Positions 58,537 to 64,000 of a stretch of DNA of 64,000 nucleotides are shown here, piece after piece. The first letter of the stretch is position 1. Every line of letters begins with the position of its first letter. A program made the translations under genes and the position numbers. The notes beneath the pieces are model-generated. The model worked only from the letters and a program-made list of their open reading frames with translations. It was not told the origin of the DNA and did not search any database. The stretch covers positions 7,842,118 to 7,906,117 of the forward strand of contig NZ_JAIFZO010000002.1 in the NCBI RefSeq assembly GCF_026341275.1, in the 5' to 3' direction. The stretch comes from Streptomyces ortus. Lineage in GTDB: Bacteria > Actinomycetota > Actinomycetes > Streptomycetales > Streptomycetaceae.

Positions 58537-59277
58537 ATGACCACCGGGTGGGGCGCGCGCACGATCCGGGCCGCGGTGTTCGCCGCCGTCTGCGTGCTGC
58601 TCGCCGCGCTCGGGCACACGCTGATGTCCGGTGCCGCCGTGCCCCGGTGGACGGTGGCCGCCGGGTTCGCCGACACGTGCGCCGTCGGCTGGTTCCTGGC
58701 GGGCCGCGAACGCGGGCTCTGGTTGGTGGTGATCGCGACCGTCCTCGCCCAGACCGCTCTCCACTCGGTCTTCTCCTGGGGCCGGTCGGGGACCCGGTGG
58801 GAGACGGGGGCGGGGGCCTGGCCGGTGCCGGGGGGCGCCGACACGGGCTCCATAGGGCACTCCATGGGCGGCGACATAAACGGTATGCCCATGGACGCGG
58901 CGCACATGACGCATGCGGCGCACATGACGCATGCGGCGCACATGACGCATGCGGCGCACATGACGCACCTCGATCACCCGGCCATGGCGCACGACTTGGG
59001 TGGTGCGTCGTCGTTCGGCATGCTCGCCGCCCATGTGTCGGCCGCCCTGCTCAGTGGTCTGTGGCTGGCCCACGGCGAACGGGCCGCGTTCCGTCTGCTG
59101 CGGACCGTCGCGGGTCGGCTGGCCGCCCCGCTGCGCCTGCCGACCGAGGTCCTGTCCGTTCCGGCGTACCGGCCGGCCCGGGGGCTGCTGCGCGAGCGGG
59201 CTCGGCGGGCACCCAGGGCGCCCCTCGCCGACCCGTTCACTTCTCGGGGGCCGCCGATCGGAACCGCTGTCGTCTGA
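58537..59277 (+). CDS. Polytopic membrane protein with His/Met repeat, probable copper binding
   Basis: 246 residues. Three N-terminal TMs (about 12-26, 38-56, 60-80) and one after the loop (GMLAAHVSAALLSGLWLAH). The loop between holds GHSMGG, NGMPMD and four copies of AAHMTH (about residues 121-144), ending LDHPAMAHD. Such His/Met arrays are typical extracellular or periplasmic Cu+ ligands. Similar to actinobacterial DUF-type membrane proteins in copper loci; no enzymatic domain. GAGG lies 5 nt upstream of the start. Last gene of the copper operon. Confidence 0.7.
   Translation: MTTGWGARTIRAAVFAAVCVLLAALGHTLMSGAAVPRWTVAAGFADTCAVGWFLAGRERGLWLVVIATVLAQTALHSVFSWGRSGTRWETGAGAWPVPGGADTGSIGHSMGGDINGMPMDAAHMTHAAHMTHAAHMTHAAHMTHLDHPAMAHDLGGASSFGMLAAHVSAALLSGLWLAHGERAAFRLLRTVAGRLAAPLRLPTEVLSVPAYRPARGLLRERARRAPRAPLADPFTSRGPPIGTAVV
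58897..58968 (+). repeat. Four tandem 18-bp repeats encoding AAHMTH
   Basis: Units start at 58897, 58915, 58933 and 58951 and read GCGGCGCACATGACGCAT; the fourth ends in CAC. They are almost identical at DNA level, so recently expanded, and are in frame with the membrane protein. Confidence 0.95.
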
Positions 59278-59370
59278 GACAGCCGGCTTCCTGAACAGCT
59301 TCCCCCAAGCCCCCAAGCCCCCAAGCCGTCAACTGCCCGGTCGTGGCGCTCGCGGCGCCCGAGCGCGATG

Positions 59371-59436
59371 CCGCGCGTCGGCAGGCAGATGTGTCGCTGT
59401 GTGGCTGTGTCGCCATATCGGCATGCCGACGCGCGG
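59371..59436 (+). promoter_or_regulatory. 13-bp inverted repeat upstream of the ECF sigma gene
   Basis: CCGCGCGTCGGCA (59371-59383) pairs perfectly with TGCCGACGCGCGG (59424-59436), a 40-nt spacer apart. The spacer has direct repeats of GTGTCGC. It ends 28 nt before the sigma-factor start. Could be an operator pair, a leader hairpin, or a terminator of the copper operon. Just upstream (59304-59327) is a run of CCCCCAAG repeats. Confidence 0.55.
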
Positions 59437-59464
59437 GACCCCGCAACCCGAGAAGGACCTACAG

Positions 59465-60181
59465 GTGACCCCTATGGCCCCTATGACCCCTATGACCGCA
59501 GAACACCGAGCGACGGCGGAACCAGGTACGACGGCGGAACCCGGTACGACGGCGGAACCCGGTACGTCGGCGGAACCCGGTACGTCGGCGGAACCCGGTA
59601 CGTCGGCGGCGCGCGACGAGTCGGCCACCGCCTGGGCGTTGGCCGCCCGGGGCGGCGACCCCTATGCCGTCGACCGGTTCGTGCGCGCCCTGCGCCCCGA
59701 CGTCGTCCGCTACCTCACCCACGTCGGCGCCGACCGCCAGCTCGCCGACGACCTGGCGCAGGACACCTTCCTACGGGCGCTGGGCAGCCTGCACCGGTTC
59801 GAGGGGCGCTCCTCGGCCCGCACCTGGCTGTTGTCCATCGCCCGGCGCACGGTCGTCGACAGCCTGCGGTACGCCGCCGCACGGCCGCGACTGGCCGACA
59901 CGGACGACTGGACGACCTGCGCGGACCGGGCACGGCCGAGCGGACTGCCCGGCTTCGAGGAGGGGGTGGCGCTGCTCGACCTGCTGGACGCGCTGGCGCC
60001 CGAGCGCCGCCAGGCGTTCGTCCTCACCCAACTCGCGGGGCTGGCGTACGAGGAGGCCGCCGCGTTGAGCGGCTGCGCCGTCGGGACGATCCGCTCGCGG
60101 GTGGCACGGGCCCGCGCGACTCTCGTCGAACTCCTCGCCCAGGCGGAGCAGTCGCGCCTCCCCGCCACCACGGCCGGCTGA
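59465..60181 (+). CDS. ECF RNA polymerase sigma factor, SigC-like
   Basis: 238 residues. Region 2 has DDLAQDTFLRALGSLHRFEGRSSARTWLLSIARRTVVDSLR; region 4 has LLDALAPERRQAFVLTQLAGLAYEEAAALSGCAVGTIRSRVARARATLVELL. These match Mycobacterium tuberculosis SigC closely (SSARTWLL, GCPVGTIRSRVARAR), as judged from memory. No anti-sigma gene is adjacent. The first about 50 residues are a variable extension containing five AEPGT repeats. GTG at 59465 with GAAGGA 7 nt upstream. SigC in M. tuberculosis is linked to copper-acquisition genes; here it lies between copper and isonitrile genes. Confidence 0.85.
   Translation: MTPMAPMTPMTAEHRATAEPGTTAEPGTTAEPGTSAEPGTSAEPGTSAARDESATAWALAARGGDPYAVDRFVRALRPDVVRYLTHVGADRQLADDLAQDTFLRALGSLHRFEGRSSARTWLLSIARRTVVDSLRYAAARPRLADTDDWTTCADRARPSGLPGFEEGVALLDLLDALAPERRQAFVLTQLAGLAYEEAAALSGCAVGTIRSRVARARATLVELLAQAEQSRLPATTAG
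59516..59605 (+). repeat. Five tandem 18-bp repeats encoding AEPGT(T/S) in the sigma factor
   Basis: GCGGAACCCGGTACGWCG units start at 59516, 59534, 59552, 59570 and 59588; the first has one change. In frame, they encode a flexible N-terminal linker not expected in ECF sigma factors. Confidence 0.95.
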
Positions 60182-60199
60182 GATCGCCCGTGATTCACA

Positions 60200-60271
60200 G
60201 TGAGTCCGTGTGAGTCCGTGTGAGTCCGTGCGAATCAATGGGAGTTCCCCGGAATTCCCGGGAACTCCCAT
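60200..60271 (+). repeat. TGAGTCCGTG repeats and a 12-bp inverted repeat before the isonitrile operon
   Basis: TGAGTCCGTG occurs three times at 60201-60230. Then ATGGGAGTTCCC (60238-60249) pairs with GGGAACTCCCAT (60260-60271), with a GGAATTCC palindrome inside. It may terminate sigma-factor transcription or be an operator for the downstream operon. Confidence 0.75.
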
Positions 60272-60278
60272 GCGTCGG
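60250..60278 (+). promoter_or_regulatory. Candidate SigC-type promoter for the isonitrile operon
   Basis: CGGAAT (60250-60255) and CGTCGG (60273-60278) with a 17-nt spacer fit the published M. tuberculosis SigC consensus SSSAAT-N16-20-CGTSSS as I recall it. It lies 92 nt before the first gene and overlaps the inverted repeat. The match is by eye; the same motif is not seen before the sigma gene or the copper operon. Confidence 0.45.
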
Positions 60279-60369
60279 CGGCCGACTACTGAGATGAAAG
60301 CGCAGACCTGGAAAGCCGGCCACCGCGAGAGGCCGTCGGCGGGCCGGGACGCGGGACATGGAGAACCGT

Positions 60370-61122
60370 GTGACACCAGAGATAGAGAACGCCTTCGCCG
60401 CGATCAGAGACGGGTTCGGAAAGGATTCGATCGACCGGGTCGAGCAGATGCTCGTGTCCGGCAGGGAGGAAAGACATCCACTGCAGAGGGCGGCCAAGTG
60501 GGTCATGCCGGGAATCTCTCCCACCCCCTGGCACGACCCCCACGCCTACGCGGAACTGGCCCCCTTCGTCCGCGAACTGGAGGCCAACAGCCAACTGATC
60601 AAGAAGGAGTTCGGCTCCGCGTGGACCGCCCGCCGCGAGGCGTTCCCGGACTACGAGCACTATCTGACACGGCAGCGGAACTGGAAGGCGCTTTATCTGT
60701 TCCGGGAAGGCGACCTGGTCGAGGAATCGGCCGCTGTCGTCCCCACCGCTCACCGGGTGGTGAAGGACTTCGCCGTGGACACGGGCATCCTGTGCCCCCT
60801 CCTGGAATGCCATTTCTCCACGCTGTTGCCCGGCGCCGTCATCGAACCCCATAACGACCTGTGGAACTTCAGCATCAACCTGCATCTCGCCGTGGACATC
60901 CCCGACGGGTGCGGCATCACGGTCGCGGGAGAAACGCGCTCGTGGGAGGAGGGGAAATGCCTGCTCTTCGACTACTCCTTCGAACACGAGGCGCGCAACG
61001 AGGGCACCGCACCGCGGACCTGTCTGCTCATCGACCTCTGGCATCCGGAGACCACCGTCGCGGAACGCCGGGCACTGCGGGCCCTCGTGACCGAGGTTCG
61101 CCGGCTCGTGCGGGACGAGTGA
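60370..61122 (+). CDS. Aspartyl/asparaginyl beta-hydroxylase-like Fe(II)/2-oxoglutarate enzyme
   Basis: 250 residues. PGISPTPWHDPHAYAELAPFVRELEANSQLIKKEF at about 47-81, then the jelly-roll core: VIEPHNDLWNFSINLHLAVDIPDGCGITVAGETRSWEEGKCLLFDYSFEHEARNEG. Fe ligand candidates are H161 and H206; Asp163 may be a third ligand. AspH-fold enzymes hydroxylate Asp/Asn side chains, including amino acids in peptide natural products. The GTG start at 60370 is chosen because GGAG lies 6 nt upstream; ATG 60358 is in frame but without a site. The stop overlaps the MFS GTG (GTGA). First gene of the isonitrile operon. Confidence 0.8.
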   Translation: MTPEIENAFAAIRDGFGKDSIDRVEQMLVSGREERHPLQRAAKWVMPGISPTPWHDPHAYAELAPFVRELEANSQLIKKEFGSAWTARREAFPDYEHYLTRQRNWKALYLFREGDLVEESAAVVPTAHRVVKDFAVDTGILCPLLECHFSTLLPGAVIEPHNDLWNFSINLHLAVDIPDGCGITVAGETRSWEEGKCLLFDYSFEHEARNEGTAPRTCLLIDLWHPETTVAERRALRALVTEVRRLVRDE

Positions 61123-62555
61123 GGCCCCGGAAGCGACCGACGAGGCCCGCGACAGAGCCGACGGGACCCCTGCCCCGCAACCCTCTCGGACTGCCGCTTG
61201 CGGTGCTGGCACTGGGGCAGCTCGTCATCTCGCTCGACTACAACATCGTGTACGTCGCCCTGCCCGACATCGGCGCCGGGCTGGGCTTCTCCGACCACGA
61301 CCTGCAGTGGGTGGTGAGCGCCTACGTCGTGGCCACGGGAGGCTTCCTGCTGCTGGGCGGCCGGGCCGCGGACCTGCTCGGCCGACGCCGGATGTTCGTC
61401 GTCGCGGCGCTGCTCTACGCGGGCTCGTCCCTGGTGGGCGGCCTGGCGCAGTCACCCGGCGTACTGGTCGCCGTCCGGGCGGTCCAGGGCATCGGGGGTT
61501 CTCTGCTGTTCCCGGCGACGCTGTCCGTCATCGGCACCCTGTACGCGGAAGGGCGCGACCGCAACCGTGCTCTCGCGGTCTGGGGCGCCGCCGGAGCCGG
61601 TGGCCTGTGCTTCGGATCCCTGCTCGGCGGAGTGCTGGTGGAGGCGTTCGGCTGGCCGTCGGTGTTCTTCGTCAACGTGCCCGTGGCGGGAGCGCTCGCG
61701 GTGGCGGGCCGACTGCTCTTCCCCGCCGACGGACCGCGGGACCGCTCGCGGAACTTCGACGCGGCGGGTGCGCTGTCGGCGACGGCCGGGATCACCCTCC
61801 TGGTGTACGTGCTGGTGCGGGCGCCCGCCGAGGGCCGGCCGACGCCCACGGTCCTCGGGAGTGCCGTGCTCTGCGCCGGGTTGCTGACGCTCTTCGCCGT
61901 GGTGGAGCGCCGGTCCCGCGATCCGCTCGTACCGGCCGGGCTGCTCGGCCACCGCGGTCTGCGCACCGCCATGGGGAGCGCCGCCCTGTTCGGTGCCACC
62001 TTCAGTGCGGTCCCGTACTTCCTGACCCTGTACTTCCGCTCGGTCCGGGGATACGGCGCAGCCGCCACCGGGCTCGCCTTCCTCGTACCCGCCCTCGTGG
62101 TCGCCGTCGGTACGCGGGCAGGCGAGCGGGCCGTGTCCGTCCTCGGCGTCCGCCGCACGCTGGCGGGCGGGATGGCGCTGGGTGCTGCCGGAGCCGCGGC
62201 ACTGGCTCCGGCGCTGACCTCGCACGGCTCATATCCCGCGCTGCTGCCGGGGATCGTCCTGCTGGGCCTCGGCCAGGGAGCCGCCTGGACGGGCCTGTGG
62301 ATCACCGCGTCCGCCGGCGTCGCCCCCGGGGACCAGGGCGTCGCCTCCGGCATGGCGTCGACCGCCTTGCAGGTCGGCGGAGCCGTGGGCCTCGCCCTGC
62401 TGGTCGCGGTCGCCGGTGGCATCGGGCAGAACGCCTCCGGCCCCGCCCTCCTCGACGGCATCCGTACCGCCGTCCTCGTCACGGCGGCGGGCATCGGCTG
62501 CGGCGCGCTCGCGCTGTTCGCCCGCCACCGGACGACGGACAGCACGACGTCCTGA
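61119..62555 (+). CDS. MFS exporter (DHA2-like, about 14 TM)
   Basis: 478 residues. LDYNIVYVALPDIGAGLGF in TM1, motif A GGRAADLLGRRRMFV, motif C-like GGLCFGSLLGGVLVEAFGWPSVFFVNVP, many hydrophobic spans and a cytoplasmic N-terminus PRKRPTRPATEPTGP. Resembles antibiotic exporters. It sits between a hydroxylase and the ScoE-like gene, so likely exports or re-imports the isonitrile product. GTG start overlaps the preceding stop by 4 nt. Confidence 0.85.
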   Translation: MRPRKRPTRPATEPTGPLPRNPLGLPLAVLALGQLVISLDYNIVYVALPDIGAGLGFSDHDLQWVVSAYVVATGGFLLLGGRAADLLGRRRMFVVAALLYAGSSLVGGLAQSPGVLVAVRAVQGIGGSLLFPATLSVIGTLYAEGRDRNRALAVWGAAGAGGLCFGSLLGGVLVEAFGWPSVFFVNVPVAGALAVAGRLLFPADGPRDRSRNFDAAGALSATAGITLLVYVLVRAPAEGRPTPTVLGSAVLCAGLLTLFAVVERRSRDPLVPAGLLGHRGLRTAMGSAALFGATFSAVPYFLTLYFRSVRGYGAAATGLAFLVPALVVAVGTRAGERAVSVLGVRRTLAGGMALGAAGAAALAPALTSHGSYPALLPGIVLLGLGQGAAWTGLWITASAGVAPGDQGVASGMASTALQVGGAVGLALLVAVAGGIGQNASGPALLDGIRTAVLVTAAGIGCGALALFARHRTTDSTTS

Positions 62556-62613
62556 GCACCTTGCACACGCAGTCGGCCGGCATCCCGGCCGATCTCCCCG
62601 GAAAGGCAACCCC

Positions 62614-63510
62614 ATGCACATCCAGGACCAGCCCGGCGACGCGATCGGCGTGGTCGTCGAGGGATTCGACCACACCGACGCCTCCGACGCCGACATCGAC
62701 GCCCTCAAGAACGCCGTCTACACGAAGAAGATCGCCGTCCTGAAGGGACAGCACCTCTCTCCCCAGGACTTCCTCGCACTCGGCAAACGACTGGGCCGCC
62801 CGGAGACCTACTACGAACCCATGTACCACCACCCGGAGGTCACGGAGATATTCGTCTCCTCCAACGTCCCGGAGAACGGACAGCAGATAGGCGTACCGAG
62901 GACCGGCAAGTTCTGGCACGCCGATTACCAGTTCATGCCGGACCCCTTCGGAATCACCCTGATATACCCCCAGGTGATTCCGGAGGGGAACCGGGGAACG
63001 TACTTCATCGACATGGGCCGGGCGTACGAAGGACTGTCCGAGGCACTCAAGAAGGAGATCGACGGCACGTACTGCCGGCACTCCGTGCGCAAGTACTTCA
63101 AGATCCGGCCCCAGGACGTCTACCGGCCGATCTCCGAGATCATCGAGGAGGTAGAGCGGAAGACCCCGGCCGTCACGCAGCCGACCACCTTCACCCACCC
63201 CATGACCGGCGAGACCGTCCTCTACCTCAGTGAGGGATTCACCGTCGGCATCGAGGACCGGGCCGGGAAACCGCTCGACGAGCAGGAGCAGGTGCTCAAG
63301 CGCCTGTTCGAGGCCACCGGGCAGCTCGACGAGACCTTCGCGCACGACAACGTCCACCTGCAGGGTTTCGAGCAGGGCGATCTGCTGGTCTGGGACAACC
63401 GCAGCCTCATCCACCGCGCCCGGCACACGGCCACCCCCGAGCCCACCGTCTCCTTCCGCGTCACCGTGCACGACGAACGCCGACTGCACGACGGAATCGA
63501 GGCGGCATGA
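62614..63510 (+). CDS. Isonitrile-forming Fe(II)/2-oxoglutarate oxygenase (ScoE-like, TauD family)
   Basis: 298 residues. GFDHTDASDADIDALKNAVYTKKIAVLKGQ, GRPETYYEPMYHHPEVTEIFVSSNVPE, KFWHADYQFMPDPFGITLIYPQV and WDNRSLIHRARHTATPEPTVSFRVTVHDERRLHDGIEAA match ScoE of the Streptomyces coeruleorubidus isonitrile lipopeptide pathway very closely (remembered sequence). Fe ligands are H102, D104 and H267; Arg282 should bind 2-oxoglutarate; Tyr66/67 and Lys163 line the substrate site. ScoE oxidatively decarboxylates an N-carboxymethyl-3-aminoacyl acid to the isonitrile. GGAAAGG lies 7-8 nt upstream of the ATG. Mycobacterial equivalent is Rv0097. Confidence 0.92.
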   Translation: MHIQDQPGDAIGVVVEGFDHTDASDADIDALKNAVYTKKIAVLKGQHLSPQDFLALGKRLGRPETYYEPMYHHPEVTEIFVSSNVPENGQQIGVPRTGKFWHADYQFMPDPFGITLIYPQVIPEGNRGTYFIDMGRAYEGLSEALKKEIDGTYCRHSVRKYFKIRPQDVYRPISEIIEEVERKTPAVTQPTTFTHPMTGETVLYLSEGFTVGIEDRAGKPLDEQEQVLKRLFEATGQLDETFAHDNVHLQGFEQGDLLVWDNRSLIHRARHTATPEPTVSFRVTVHDERRLHDGIEAA

Positions 63511-64000
63511 CCGCCCTCCTCGCCGCCGAGCACCCCACGGACGAGCACCTGTTGGCGCGGGTGCTCACGCCCTACAAGGAACACTGCAGATACCTGCGGT
63601 CGGCCGTCGTCGTCTCCGAGGGCGCCGGACAGGCGTCCGCCCGCTGCGAGTTCGCGATCCCCGAGTCGTGCTACATCGACGACACCGGGCACCTGAATTC
63701 CGTCGAGGTGAACATCTGCTACAACCAGATGATGTATTACCTCGTCGCCAAGTCCGTGCAAGAGGGGCTGCTGGCGGGGTTCGAGTCCTGGACACTGGAC
63801 GATTTCTGGAAGCATCAGCTCCCCGACATTCTCATCGCCCGTTTCGCCGCGAACTTCCGGCGACCCGTCGACCCCCGCTCCTTTTCAGGGGAGATGGAAT
63901 TCCGGTCCGTCACCAGCCGCTCCCTGGCCGACGGTTCCCCTTTCCTGCACGCGGAGACCGTCTACCGCTACTGGGACGCCGAAACGGGCCGGTGCGACGG
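63507..64000 (+). CDS. ScoD/FcoT-like thioesterase of isonitrile lipopeptide biosynthesis (cut by window edge)
   Basis: At least 164 residues, open to the right edge. The hot-dog fold sequence EHPTDEHLLARVLTPYKEHCRYLRSAVVVSEGAGQASARCEFAIPESCYIDDTGHLNSVEVNICYNQMMYYLVAKSV matches ScoD/Rv0098 (FcoT) proteins, which act in isonitrile pathways to add glycine to an enoyl-ACP-derived substrate and release it. The ATG overlaps the ScoE stop (ATGA), as expected for the sco operon. Genes for the ligase, carrier protein and NRPS are predicted just beyond the window. Confidence 0.88.
   Translation, partial: MTALLAAEHPTDEHLLARVLTPYKEHCRYLRSAVVVSEGAGQASARCEFAIPESCYIDDTGHLNSVEVNICYNQMMYYLVAKSVQEGLLAGFESWTLDDFWKHQLPDILIARFAANFRRPVDPRSFSGEMEFRSVTSRSLADGSPFLHAETVYRYWDAETGRCD

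Noticed and set aside
58897..58968. CRISPR-like tandem array
   Set aside because: Units are contiguous without spacers, in frame with a gene and not near cas genes.
1..64000. tRNA/rRNA genes, insertion sequences, integrase or attachment sites
   Set aside because: I looked for them on both strands and saw no supporting sequence. Short RNAs cannot be excluded by eye.

Overview
The window is high-GC actinobacterial DNA, almost certainly from a Streptomyces chromosome. Support comes from the strong third-position GC bias, frequent GTG starts, GTGA/ATGA-coupled genes, secreted Tat/Sec glycosidases, LacI-regulated sugar operons without their own ABC ATPase, a DasR-type operator, a Nur-type box before sodF, and a HelR gene with a rifamycin-associated element. 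No rRNA, tRNA, CRISPR array, transposase or phage gene was recognised.

Layout. 1-1.4 kb: 5' part of metE (minus strand) behind a cobalamin riboswitch. 1.4-5.3 kb: SDR oxidoreductase, mycothiol/DinB-type protein and HelR, the RNA polymerase-recycling rifamycin-resistance helicase. 5.3-8.8 kb: GH43 and GH76 glycosidases. 9.1-17.3 kb: a LacI regulator followed by a co-directional cassette (FAD oxidoreductase, HyuA-like hydantoinase/oxoprolinase without HyuB, unknown 197-aa protein, permease, Tat-secreted beta-propeller protein), apparently an uncharacterised catabolic operon. 17.3-21.5 kb: GH64 beta-1,3-glucanase with a DasR-like and a LacI-like operator, a small lipoprotein, and an MFS/TetR pair behind long palindromes. 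21.6-31.5 kb: L-glutamate-oxidase-like flavoprotein, then an arabinan/arabino-oligosaccharide locus (GH93, GH51, ABC permeases and binding protein, divergent LacI with three CAACGTTG operators). 31.5-36.5 kb: methyltransferase, GH9 cellulase and a two-component system. 36.7-48.3 kb: corrin-ring genes cobL, cobM, cbiD, cobK, cobIJ, cobH, cobG and riboswitch-controlled cobN. 48.3-55.1 kb: sodF, small unknown proteins, and the B12-dependent methylmalonyl-CoA mutase set meaB-mutB-mutA. 55.3-64 kb: copper P-type ATPase, PCu(A)C-like protein, His/Met-repeat membrane protein, a SigC-like ECF sigma factor, an aspartyl-hydroxylase-like enzyme, an MFS exporter, and the first two genes of an isonitrile-lipopeptide pathway (ScoE-like oxygenase and ScoD/FcoT-like thioesterase, the latter cut by the window edge).

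How they work together. The centre of the window is a B12 economy: corrin synthesis, one riboswitch repressing the B12-independent methionine synthase, another controlling cobN, and a B12-dependent mutase with its chaperone. The right end looks like a copper-acquisition (chalkophore) locus. In Mycobacterium tuberculosis the isonitrile genes Rv0097-Rv0101 lie next to the P-type ATPase gene ctpB, and SigC is linked to copper acquisition. A SigC-like factor and a candidate SigC-type promoter in front of the isonitrile operon make this the most interesting system here. The left half is mostly extracellular polysaccharide breakdown with dedicated LacI regulators.
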